DNA from: Gemmatimonadales bacterium UBA2975
GTDB lineage: Bacteria; Gemmatimonadota; Gemmatimonadetes; Longimicrobiales; Gaopeijiaceae
DNA: 39,182 nt
Assembly: GCA_002348265.1 (NCBI GenBank)
Contig: DEAT01000087.1
Span: 1 to 39,182, forward strand
Direction of reading: 5' to 3'
Numbering within the stretch: the first letter of the stretch is position 1; every line of letters begins with the position of its first letter. The notes beneath the pieces are model-generated. The model saw only the letters and a list, made by a program, of their open reading frames with translations. It made no database searches and was not told where the DNA came from. Below, one piece after another: positions 16,234-24,719 of this stretch. Both the position numbers and the translations under genes were made by a program.

Positions 16234-19017
16234 TTAACCAACCGGCCGCTTAACCGTAAGCCGGTCCTTTTGAGTGACGTACGGCACACCCGCCGAAATC
16301 CAGTCAGGAGCTGGCTCACCCTTAAGGTAGTGACCGAACCACTGCATAATACGATGCTGATAATCGAGCTGGTTGGGCTCCCGCGCTAACCCGTGGTTCT
16401 CACCATCGTAAGAGAGCATCACCATCTGCTTACCAAGCCTGCGCGCCGCATTATAGAACTCGACCCCTTGGTTGTACTCGACAGCTCCATCGTTCGTCCC
16501 AAACATCATGAGGAGCGGCGTTTCCATGTTCTGGATATGGTGGATAGGGGAATTTGCCTCATACGAATCCCAGTCCTCCCACCATGGCACCTGCATTCTT
16601 CCCTGACTGATCTCGAATATCCTCGCATCAGTACCTCCACTATTCCAGTAGAACGAGAGGTACATGCTCATGAGATTAGTGAGGGGTGCGCCCGCAACAG
16701 CGGACGCAAAAAGATCATCCTGCGTCACGAAATACGTTGTCTGATATCCGCCCCAGGAGTGACCGATCAGGCCAACTTTCTCCTCGTCAACGGAAGGCGC
16801 CTGAGCTAGAGCCGCTGCGACCGCAGGACGCAATGTCTCAACATTTGACTGTCCCGGACGTCTATCTCGATAGACGATGTCAGGCCTAAAAACAAAGTAG
16901 CCATCCTGGCTCCAAATCTGCTGATTGTAGTATTGCGTAGGATCTGGAACCTGATACTGATGCATGCCCTGCGAGAGCAGCTCATAGTGATACACGATCA
17001 TCGGATACGATTGCGATGGATCGTAGTTGGCCGGATAGGTCAGGACACCTTGGAGACGTCGACCCCACTCGTTCTCATAGTCTACTAGTTCCACCCTACC
17101 CCAAGCGTAATCACTCTGGAACGGGTTCGTTTCGGTTACTTGGTGCGGATCTGCGAGGTCCGGCCCAGCGACGAAATAATCAGGTGAATCATCAAACCCC
17201 TCCATGCGAAAAGCGAAGAGGTCCGCATCATCTGCTTTCAAAAATGGAGAAGAGAAGCCCCCGAAACGCTTGTCCTCCCATACTAGAATCTGCGGATCAT
17301 CTCCCGGGGCAGCACCGGCAAAGCCCGCCTTCTTTGTCCATTCGCTATATACCGAGTAGTAAATCGTCTCATCCGATCCTATACCGTCATCGTCACTGTC
17401 CAGATCATTACTGGCTATTCTGTACCTGATGCTCTGAGAAGCCCCCGAAGTGAGCCGCTCCGCTCCCGACCCATCCAACCGGACACGCCAAACGTCCCAC
17501 TGGTCATTCAGCAGCACGCTACGCCCATCTTCCATCCAACCCGCGATGCCGAAGGAAGGCATCTGCTCACGAGTCGGTGTCACATCAAGATTCACAAACA
17601 CAGTCTCTAAATTGGCTGTAATATTCTGGGTCTCACCGTCCTCAAGATCGTGCGAATACCAGTCTTCTTCAGCAAACCATAGGATGTAGCGGCTATTCAG
17701 ACTGGGCGACTCTACGCTTGATATGCGGTCCGCAATCTTGGACTTGGCTCCAGTTTCAACGTCAATCTCGTAGAGATCCAAAAATTGTTGACGGAACATA
17801 GCGTGCTCGTCATACGGCGTTTCGTCCGTCCCTATCACGTACTGGCCGCCCCGAACTATCTCATTTTCCTCGGTAAGGTCATCTCCCAGCTGCACGAAGC
17901 CACCCGACTCTAAGTCCCACGCAGACAGGTAATTCTCACGCCGAAGTTGCCGTTCACGGACCCTCTGCTGTGGCACCGGATCGCGGTCAAGCGTGTGCCA
18001 AATCTCAACCCCTGCAGCTTCCTCTTCTTTTTCCAAACACTCTTGATCCGTTCCAGCTTCTTCGGAGTCACCGTCCTCGCACTCGAATGATGAAGGACGT
18101 CGCTCCTGAATGCCTACGAAGAGGGTTTGGCCATCATTTGACCACGAGGGAGCCCGAAATTCGACGATCCTCATCGAGGCTGGAAAGGCATCGTTCGTCT
18201 CAGATGAAAGCCTGTAACTAACTCCTTGGTCACCTGCGATATCCCGCCATACCAAAGCCACGTGGGCAGTGTCTTCGAACACCTCGTCTATTTCGGTCTT
18301 GTAAACTACGAGATCCGACGAGTCATCCCGCCAAGAAAGCTGTCTGTACGTCGCTTCATCACTATCCATGGAGCGAATACGACCACTCAACGGATCGTAG
18401 ACCGTTACACCATTACCAACCTGGTCCACGGCGTCTGTTGTCATCGCTAGGAGTGAGCCTTCACTCTGCCACGCCATCTCCGATACGTTCCCGAAACTCA
18501 TATCCCTATCCGACAAGAGGTCATGAACGACAACATCGACCCCATCGCTTTCCTTGTCTTTTGGCTTATATCGACGCAGCGCCAGATAGCGACCGTCGTC
18601 AGAGAAGTGGAAAGAGGCGAAGTCCGCTCGCACTGTCTGCTCGCCAGTCTCGAGATTCAGGAGGCCGAGCTTATCGTAAATCGCTTCGTCGCGACTACGA
18701 GCGGAGTCGCGTTCCTCCGTAGACCTGCCTATAGAGTACGCAACCCAACGATTATCCGAACTGAACACCGCCCGTGATCCAAAGGGCACGATAACTACCG
18801 AATCTGACGTGGTGCTATGGATACGAAGTTCCTCTTCCTCACTGACCCTCCTAATCGAAACGGCCATCCAAGCACCGTTGGGAGACAAGACCGCTGCGCC
18901 GAGGCGTTCCCACTTATCATAATGGTCTTGGGTCAGGGTAGGCTTTTCTTGCGCCGACACTGGCATGGCCACCAGAAGGCCAAACGCTGCAGCCAAGATC
19001 ATCGTGTTCGTCCTCAT
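16234..19017 (-). CDS. Secreted S9 family prolyl oligopeptidase-like peptidase
   Basis: A 927-residue serine peptidase with a signal peptide (MRTNTMILAAAFGLLVAMPVSAQ), hence exported. Residues about 30-640 form a beta-propeller-like region with WD/DPP-type repeats (for example LSPNGAWMAVSIRR). The C-terminal alpha/beta-hydrolase domain holds the catalytic triad: S754 in GHSWGGY, D843 in GTNDGA and H875 in ENHGL. It would cleave short peptides in the periplasm or outside. The ATG at 19017 has GAGGG about 6-7 nt upstream. An alternative ATG at 19032 overlaps the DUF1028 stop as ATGA but has GGAGG directly abutting it. Third gene of the M19-DUF1028-S9 operon. Confidence 0.93.
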   Translation of the reverse strand: MRTNTMILAAAFGLLVAMPVSAQEKPTLTQDHYDKWERLGAAVLSPNGAWMAVSIRRVSEEEELRIHSTTSDSVVIVPFGSRAVFSSDNRWVAYSIGRSTEERDSARSRDEAIYDKLGLLNLETGEQTVRADFASFHFSDDGRYLALRRYKPKDKESDGVDVVVHDLLSDRDMSFGNVSEMAWQSEGSLLAMTTDAVDQVGNGVTVYDPLSGRIRSMDSDEATYRQLSWRDDSSDLVVYKTEIDEVFEDTAHVALVWRDIAGDQGVSYRLSSETNDAFPASMRIVEFRAPSWSNDGQTLFVGIQERRPSSFECEDGDSEEAGTDQECLEKEEEAAGVEIWHTLDRDPVPQQRVRERQLRRENYLSAWDLESGGFVQLGDDLTEENEIVRGGQYVIGTDETPYDEHAMFRQQFLDLYEIDVETGAKSKIADRISSVESPSLNSRYILWFAEEDWYSHDLEDGETQNITANLETVFVNLDVTPTREQMPSFGIAGWMEDGRSVLLNDQWDVWRVRLDGSGAERLTSGASQSIRYRIASNDLDSDDDGIGSDETIYYSVYSEWTKKAGFAGAAPGDDPQILVWEDKRFGGFSSPFLKADDADLFAFRMEGFDDSPDYFVAGPDLADPHQVTETNPFQSDYAWGRVELVDYENEWGRRLQGVLTYPANYDPSQSYPMIVYHYELLSQGMHQYQVPDPTQYYNQQIWSQDGYFVFRPDIVYRDRRPGQSNVETLRPAVAAALAQAPSVDEEKVGLIGHSWGGYQTTYFVTQDDLFASAVAGAPLTNLMSMYLSFYWNSGGTDARIFEISQGRMQVPWWEDWDSYEANSPIHHIQNMETPLLMMFGTNDGAVEYNQGVEFYNAARRLGKQMVMLSYDGENHGLAREPNQLDYQHRIMQWFGHYLKGEPAPDWISAGVPYVTQKDRLTVKRPVG

Positions 19018-19028
19018 GGCAGTCCCTC

Positions 19029-20099
19029 TCATCCTCCGATTATTCTTAGAAACTCTGGATCATCTCGAATCACCTCAAAGTTGTCGTCCCTCGGCAAGGT
19101 CATTCTTCTCCCCGGGTTGAGGCTCACGGCAGTTATAAGTGACGCTATGGCACCGTCACGGTCGCCAGTGCGAAGCTGAATATTGGCAAGGGCAACGTGA
19201 GCATTGTCATTCGAGGGGGACTTGGCGACAGCTCTGTTTGCAAGATCTAGCGCCTGCGCCAACTCACCTCTCCCTATTAGAGGATTGATCTCGCGTAGCA
19301 TTTCCCCTGAACGCTGGAGGTCGAGGATTCGACGCAACTCGACTAGGGGAGTTCGATGATCATCGACCCGAATGTCGACGACTCTGTCATGAAAGGCTCC
19401 TCGCACCCTCGGTCTAACAACAAGGATAGCACCCGACTGCATACCTCTTGCATCTCCCCCGGCTCCCTGAGCTGCATCGAGTGCATCCATAAGTCGCTCA
19501 GCCAGCGGTCCCGAGGAAACCTCAAAAGACTCAGCCATAGCCTGGACCACCTCGGGCCCTTTGAGAATGTTGCCCTGAGCACAGTAATCGACGCCGCAGT
19601 GATGTCCGGCCCAATCGCTAGTCCTCGGACCCGTCCATACCGCTGTGCGTCCCCTGCTGTCTATGATTGCATTCTGGCGACGATCTCGACCTTCATCTCC
19701 ACGAACAAGTTGGTCTAGAGCTTCTTCCGGCGAATACCCCCGCTCTATTAGCTCTATGCTCATTGGCCCGTACATCGGATTAGCCGAGGCTTGATGCACA
19801 ATCATAGCAACACCACCCTTCGCCGTCATAGCACGGTTTCCGGCTCCAAAGGCCTTAGACTGCACACCCACGCCCAACTGCCCAGTGGACCGATCGAGAG
19901 CTATGATTGAGTACGTTGCTAGGTAATCACCCACGTAATCCGAGAGAGGATCGACCGGAGGCTCTTCGCTGGCCCTCTGAGCGTTGACTGAATGAGGACA
20001 GACAACAAGCGTAAACACTGAAATCCAAACGCCAGCTCGCCCCACAATGGATCTCGTCAAGGACATGATGACTCTTCGGTTACCAAAATACTGAGTCAT
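19029..20099 (-). CDS. DUF1028 protein with C-terminal TPR-like repeats
   Basis: The exported 356-residue protein has a signal-like N-terminus ending near HSVNAQ. Residues about 55-260 match the DUF1028 (Ntn-hydrolase-like) family: TYSIIALDRSTGQLGVGVQS, AFGAGNRAMTAKGGVAMIVHQ and RGYSPEEALDQL. The last ~90 residues look like one or two TPR helices (LDLANRAVAKSPSNDNAHVA). The biochemical activity of DUF1028 is not established; a peptidase or amidohydrolase role is suggested by fold and by its peptidase neighbours. The ATG at 20099 overlaps the last base of the M19 stop (TGATG), a coupled start. A second ATG at 20066 is possible. Confidence 0.85.
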   Translation of the reverse strand: MTQYFGNRRVIMSLTRSIVGRAGVWISVFTLVVCPHSVNAQRASEEPPVDPLSDYVGDYLATYSIIALDRSTGQLGVGVQSKAFGAGNRAMTAKGGVAMIVHQASANPMYGPMSIELIERGYSPEEALDQLVRGDEGRDRRQNAIIDSRGRTAVWTGPRTSDWAGHHCGVDYCAQGNILKGPEVVQAMAESFEVSSGPLAERLMDALDAAQGAGGDARGMQSGAILVVRPRVRGAFHDRVVDIRVDDHRTPLVELRRILDLQRSGEMLREINPLIGRGELAQALDLANRAVAKSPSNDNAHVALANIQLRTGDRDGAIASLITAVSLNPGRRMTLPRDDNFEVIRDDPEFLRIIGG

Positions 20100-21472
20100 C
20101 AGCCAGTGGCCTGTATCTCTTCCGCAACCTCCTGGACCTGGTCGAGCACACGCAGAAGATTGCCGCTCCAGAGCATTCCAATTTCTTGTTCGGTGTAACC
20201 TCTACGAACAAGCTCTAGTGTGACATTAAATGTTTCAGAAGCGTCATCCCATCCAGAAACGCCACCTCCACCATCGAAGTCCGAGCTTATGCCGACGTGC
20301 TCTAGGCCGATTAGTTCGACTAAATAATCGATATGGTCGACTAGATCTGCGACGCTCACGGGCTCAGGCATGCTCTCCATATCAGCCATGCGCTGCTCGG
20401 CGGCAGCCTGCACGTCTTGGTACTCCTGCATGAAGGTCTCTCTTTCTCCGTCGTCCATACCCTGCATACTCATGAACATTGCCCTGCGCCCTCCCACGGG
20501 TAGCTTAAACCCGCGCTCTTCCGCTACCTCACGCATTACCGATTGAGCCGCTTCATTGAAAGCGCGATCCTTATCTGGCCGGAGATAGCTTCTAAACGCC
20601 ACTGTCTGAACTACTCCCCCGTTCTCCTTAAGGGCGAGTAGTTGCTCATCATCCATGTTGCGAGAATGATCTCCTAAGGCTCTTGCAGCGGAATGTGAAG
20701 CAATAACCGGAGCTCTACTCAATTCGAGGGTCTGCAGATTCGCCTCTTTGGAAGGATGCGAAAGGTCAATCATGATCCCCCAGCGGTTCATCTCCGAAAC
20801 TACCTCTCTGCCGAAGTCACTTAGCCCTCCATGCAACCAGTCGTCTAGGGCTTCTCCGGTATTTGAGTCGGAGAGCTGACTATGTCCGTTGTGTGCCAAA
20901 GACATATAACGCCCACCTCGCTCGGCAAACTCTTTCACTCGTCCGATTTCCATTCCAATTGGATAACCGTTCTCGATTCCAATCATTGCTACCTTCTTTC
21001 CTTCTTCGGAAAGACGCCGCACGTCGTCAGATGTCAGCGCCAAGCCAATCTGGTCTGGAGCAATCTCCGATGTAAGCGCATGAATAGCGTCAAACTTACC
21101 AATGGCCTGTCTATACGCCTCGTCGAACCCCGCGTCCGTTAGATCTCCCTGTCCTACATATACAATCATCCACGAGACGTCGAGTCCTCCAGCCACCATT
21201 TTGGGCAGATTAACTTGTGTCTCCAGGTCCATCGTATAATTGCGTTCGGCAGTGAAATTCGCTGGACTGATATCGTCGTGCGTGTCCAGTGTAATCACGC
21301 GCTCGTGAATCCCTAGAGCTCGAGCTCTGAGTTCCTCCTCGGACTCATACCCGGCGCACCCAGCCATAAAGGAAAGCGCTACTAGCGTGGCTATTTGTGA
21401 GCATCTTTCAAAAGACGCGGATCGTTTATCGAGTTTGATATTCATGGGCACTCTAGGTTTCAGGTAAAGCAT
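20099..21472 (-). CDS. Membrane dipeptidase, M19 family, lipoprotein
   Basis: A zinc dipeptidase of the renal-dipeptidase family, 457 residues. The metal ligands are visible: H65 and D67 in DTHDD, bridging E167 in GIENG, H239 in DLSHPSK and H260 in ASHSAA, plus the substrate Asp in SSDFDGGGG. A lipobox-like SFMAGC at residues 34-39 suggests lipid anchoring. It would split dipeptides released by the other exported peptidases. Start 21472 has AGGG 4 nt upstream; 21445 (MNIKLDK) is an alternative. First gene of the operon with DUF1028 and S9. A C8A6 run lies just upstream of its start. Confidence 0.92.
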   Translation of the reverse strand: MLYLKPRVPMNIKLDKRSASFERCSQIATLVALSFMAGCAGYESEEELRARALGIHERVITLDTHDDISPANFTAERNYTMDLETQVNLPKMVAGGLDVSWMIVYVGQGDLTDAGFDEAYRQAIGKFDAIHALTSEIAPDQIGLALTSDDVRRLSEEGKKVAMIGIENGYPIGMEIGRVKEFAERGGRYMSLAHNGHSQLSDSNTGEALDDWLHGGLSDFGREVVSEMNRWGIMIDLSHPSKEANLQTLELSRAPVIASHSAARALGDHSRNMDDEQLLALKENGGVVQTVAFRSYLRPDKDRAFNEAAQSVMREVAEERGFKLPVGGRRAMFMSMQGMDDGERETFMQEYQDVQAAAEQRMADMESMPEPVSVADLVDHIDYLVELIGLEHVGISSDFDGGGGVSGWDDASETFNVTLELVRRGYTEQEIGMLWSGNLLRVLDQVQEVAEEIQATG

Positions 21473-21680
21473 GGGACCCTAGTTTTTTGGGGGGGGCAGT
21501 CAACCTACTGATACTCCGGCGATCAGCCCAGCGCCAACTCCAACGAGCGGGATATGGAACCGAATATTACCCGCAGGACTTGGTCGACCACGAAGCGGCT
21601 CTTACGTTGGCCACCTGTCGGACGACACAGTCGCCATTCCGGCTCATGCTCGTGACCACTCTAGGACCAAGGTACGACCG
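21473..21680. promoter_or_regulatory. Divergent promoter region with T6G8 tract
   Basis: This 208-nt region lies between the divergent M19 peptidase operon (-) and the DUF4953-type metalloprotease (+). T6 at 21483-21488 is followed at once by G8 at 21489-21496, ending only 11 nt from the M19 start, so it lies in that gene's leader or promoter. No clear -35/-10 pair was identified on either strand. Confidence 0.35.
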
Positions 21681-24194
21681 ATGAGGTTAATTACCGCGAT
21701 GCTACTCGCGGGCTTCGTTTATGCACAGCCTGCCCCCCTCACCGCCCAAACCGCCAACGTCCCGACGATTTCTGATCGGACCGCCGGAATGGAGCGGATC
21801 GAAGGTTTTTTCAACTTGTACTGGGACTCTTCGACGGGCTCACTTTTCTGGGAAATCTCGGAGCTCGACCAGGAGTTTCTCTATCAGATTTCGATGGGCT
21901 CAGGGCTAGGAAGTAACCCTATCGGAATTGACAGAGGTCAACTTAGGGGCACGCACATACTTCGTGCCCAACGCGTTGGTCCACGTATACTCCTTGTTGA
22001 GCCAAACTACCAATATGTGGCTAGCAGCCCTAACGAAACCGAGGTGCAGGCTGTCCGTGATGCGTTTGCACCATCTGTCCATTGGGGATTCGATGTAGCA
22101 GCGGAAACAAACGGCCGAGTACTAGTAGACGCGACTCAGTTCTTCCTGCGTGATGCACGGGGGGTCGTTGACCAAATCGCAGCCCGGGGACAGGGTAACT
22201 TTTCTCTCGATGCCTCACGAAGCGTGATCCACATGCCTGCCGTAGCATCGTTCCCTGAGAACACCGAGGTCGAGGCAATGTTGACCTTCACAAGTCGGAA
22301 CCCAGGGGGGTTGGTCAACGGAGTAGCTGCGAGTGGAAATGCGATAACGCTTCGGCAGCATCACTCTTTTATACAACTCCCGGGCCCGGGCTATGAGACT
22401 CGAATCGCAGATCCTAGGGTCGGCGTAAACGGGCCAACCCTTTACGACTATGCGACCCCAATCGACGAAGACAGGACCATCCGTCTTGCAGCCCGTCACA
22501 GGCTTGAACGAACTGATCCAAACGCTGACCGATCAACAGCCGTTGAGCCTATCATTTACTACGTGGATCCGGGGACACCCGAGCCCGTCCTATCAGCCCT
22601 AGTCGACGGCGCCGCTTGGTGGAATCAAGCGTTTGAAGCTGCAGGCTACGTCGATGCCTTCCAAGTTGAAGTCCTCCCCGCTGGCATCGACCCGCAGGAC
22701 ATCAGATATAACATGATTCACTGGACACACCGCAGAACACGCGGATACTCCTACGGAAATACGGTTACTGATCCGCGTACGGGAGAAATAATCCGCGGAG
22801 TCGTAAACCTTGGAAGCCTGAGACTAAGACAAGATTATCTGCATGCTCAAGGTATGGTGCCACCATTCCCGACTGGCATTTCACAGCAGGAACAGGACCC
22901 CGAGCTAGGTGAATTCTTTGATGCACCGACCTACGACTACCTAGCCCAGGTCGCCCCTAATTCAGACGCCGTGGAAATGGCTCTAGACCGGGTCCGACAG
23001 CTCTCCGCCCATGAGGTCGGGCATACCATTGGATTTCCGCACAACTATATGGCAAGTGCATATGGTCGAGAGAGCGTCATGGATTACCCAGCTCCATATG
23101 TGGATATAGATAGCAACGGCGATATCGACCTTTCGAATGCATACGTGCAGCGTATCGGTAAATACGATGAACTAACAGTCGACTGGCTATATCGGGATTT
23201 TCCAGAAGATGTCGATAAAGTCTCGGCTCTCCGGGCAATCGCAGACAAAGGCGTAAGCGACGGGCTCATCTACATGGGACATACGAACAACAACTTCATC
23301 GGAGCTGCCCACCAGTATGCAAGCGTATGGGACAACGGAAGCAATCTTGTAGACCACCTTAAACTAGAGCTCCGTATTCGAAATATCGGCCTCCAGAGGT
23401 TCAGCACGGACGTAATTAGAGCTGGAGAGCCTCTATCAAACCTCGAGTATGTTCTACTGCCACTATACATGCACCATCGCTTCCAGCTCCGCGCTGCAAT
23501 CCAGAGCCTTGGTGGCGCAGATTACCGTTATGCGCTGAAAGGCGACGGACAAAGGCCGTTCACCATAATCAATGGGGAAGAACAGCGAGATGCGTTGGAA
23601 ACCGTTCTATCTACACTGGACGTCGACTTCCTTGCACTCTCTGACGAAATCATTTCCATGATTCCACCGCCGGCGTTCAGGCATTCGGAGGGAGAAGTTT
23701 TTGAGGGTTACACCGAGCAGATTTTTGACCCGCTGGCAGTTGCTGAAGCTTCTGCAGCCTTCACTGTGGGTGAAGTCCTCCATCCACAAAGAATGGCCCG
23801 TCTCGTTCTATACGGCGGGATGGGCGACTATCCCAATCTAGAAGAAGTTATCGACAGCTTGATCGAGGCTACGTGGAAAGCGAACCCTCGTGCCAACGAA
23901 TACCATAAACGAATTCTTCACGCCGTGCAGCGAACGGTGATCGACCAGATGATGCAGCAGGCCGCAATGGAAGGGAACGCCCCGGATGTGAGAGCGATCC
24001 TTGCGGATCGACTTGAGACGATGGCGCAAAGCCTGGAAGCAAAAGATGATACTTCACCGCATGAACGGCTCGCATTAGCTGATATCCGCCGGTGGCAATC
24101 CCGCATTGACAACACGACTCCCGGTCCCTCGATCCAACTGCCCGCTGGAGACCCGATCGGTGGCAGCTCACGAAGCGGAAACTCACGATATTAG
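21681..24194 (+). CDS. Secreted zinc-dependent metalloprotease (DUF4953/DUF5117-type)
   Basis: An 837-residue exported protein with a signal peptide ending near PLTAQ. The zinc site is HEVGH (444-448) with a third ligand H454 in GFPHN and the downstream SVMDYP, the layout of metzincin-like enzymes. The N-terminal ~200 residues (GFFNLYWDSSTGSLFWEI) and the stretch around 330-400 (IDPQDIRYNMIHWTHR, GYSYGNTVTDPRTGEI) match the DUF5117/DUF4953 zinc-dependent metalloproteases common in Bacteroidota and Gemmatimonadota. It would degrade proteins outside the cytoplasm, together with the divergent peptidase operon. AAGG 7 nt before the ATG supports the start. A strong hairpin terminator follows at 24204. 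Confidence 0.92.
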   Translation: MRLITAMLLAGFVYAQPAPLTAQTANVPTISDRTAGMERIEGFFNLYWDSSTGSLFWEISELDQEFLYQISMGSGLGSNPIGIDRGQLRGTHILRAQRVGPRILLVEPNYQYVASSPNETEVQAVRDAFAPSVHWGFDVAAETNGRVLVDATQFFLRDARGVVDQIAARGQGNFSLDASRSVIHMPAVASFPENTEVEAMLTFTSRNPGGLVNGVAASGNAITLRQHHSFIQLPGPGYETRIADPRVGVNGPTLYDYATPIDEDRTIRLAARHRLERTDPNADRSTAVEPIIYYVDPGTPEPVLSALVDGAAWWNQAFEAAGYVDAFQVEVLPAGIDPQDIRYNMIHWTHRRTRGYSYGNTVTDPRTGEIIRGVVNLGSLRLRQDYLHAQGMVPPFPTGISQQEQDPELGEFFDAPTYDYLAQVAPNSDAVEMALDRVRQLSAHEVGHTIGFPHNYMASAYGRESVMDYPAPYVDIDSNGDIDLSNAYVQRIGKYDELTVDWLYRDFPEDVDKVSALRAIADKGVSDGLIYMGHTNNNFIGAAHQYASVWDNGSNLVDHLKLELRIRNIGLQRFSTDVIRAGEPLSNLEYVLLPLYMHHRFQLRAAIQSLGGADYRYALKGDGQRPFTIINGEEQRDALETVLSTLDVDFLALSDEIISMIPPPAFRHSEGEVFEGYTEQIFDPLAVAEASAAFTVGEVLHPQRMARLVLYGGMGDYPNLEEVIDSLIEATWKANPRANEYHKRILHAVQRTVIDQMMQQAAMEGNAPDVRAILADRLETMAQSLEAKDDTSPHERLALADIRRWQSRIDNTTPGPSIQLPAGDPIGGSSRSGNSRY

Positions 24195-24203
24195 AGCCTT
24201 AAA

Positions 24204-24242
24204 GACGATGCCCCGGCGCGCCAAGCGCGCCGGGGCATCGTC
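24204..24242. terminator. Strong bidirectional hairpin terminator
   Basis: A perfect 18-bp stem (24204-24221 with 24225-24242) closes on a 3-nt loop CAA. It sits between convergent genes ending at 24194 (+) and 24275 (-). The tracts on each side are short (CATTTAG on +, TTTAAGG on -), so termination relies on the very stable GC-rich stem. Confidence 0.85.
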
Positions 24243-24274
24243 CATTTAGACCGAAAGTGGTTAAAGCTGGGCTA

Positions 24275-24469
24275 TCAAAGCTCACACCCCATATCCATAC
24301 CGCAGCAAAGCGGTGACTTGATCATACCACATCCTTCTTCGGGGCATTTCGAAACTTGCACTACCGCTCCCGTATCAGTCGTGATTGTGTCGTTAATTAA
24401 AGCCACACCGCATGTGGCGCAGGTCATATTCACGCTCATGCCGCACTTGCTACACGTATAGTTCGCCAT
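24275..24469 (-). CDS. Small Cys-rich putative zinc-ribbon protein
   Basis: A 64-residue protein with nine cysteines: YTCSKCG and MTCATCG pairs at 6/9 and 17/20, then C42, C47, the vicinal pair C55-C56 and C62. Two CxxC knuckles suggest a zinc ribbon; the SPLCCGMDMGC tail recalls the rubredoxin- or desulfoferrodoxin-like CCG motif. I do not know a function. The ATG at 24469 is preferred over an upstream one at 24514, because AAGGA lies about 7 nt before it and the extra 15 residues carry no family-like sequence. It is convergent with the metalloprotease gene and shares its terminator. The PQQ-type gene upstream has its own terminator, so this is probably monocistronic. Confidence 0.8.
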   Translation of the reverse strand: MANYTCSKCGMSVNMTCATCGVALINDTITTDTGAVVQVSKCPEEGCGMIKSPLCCGMDMGCEL

Positions 24470-24645
24470 GGAGAATTCCTTAAGGGAGCATTTGGACTGA
24501 TTTCGCAGTCGCACTTTAGCCTATCCAAGCTGATCTCGTCAAAGGATTTCGCAGAGTCCATTGAGGAATAGCCACCTCGGATTCTCGAACGACTTTGAAG
24601 AAATGCCCTCTGAGCTGAAGCTTCGATGGATACGCTCTAACAAAA

Positions 24646-24683
24646 GATAGGGGCCCTCCGCACTGAGGCAGATAACCCCTATC
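24646..24683 (-). terminator. Intrinsic terminator of the quinoprotein gene
   Basis: GATAGGGG (24646-24653) pairs with CCCCTATC (24676-24683), with an inner CCTC/GAGG pairing. Read on the minus strand, the stem is followed by TTTTGTT, the layout of a Rho-independent terminator, 37 nt after the quinoprotein stop at 24720. Confidence 0.75.
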
Positions 24684-24719
24684 CTAGCTAGCCGAGAGTC
24701 GCAAATGTAGCGACGCTGG

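Noticed and set aside
21487..21684. 65-codon + strand frame in the divergent promoter region
   Set aside because: It begins inside the G8 tract, overlaps the metalloprotease start and has no recognisable features.
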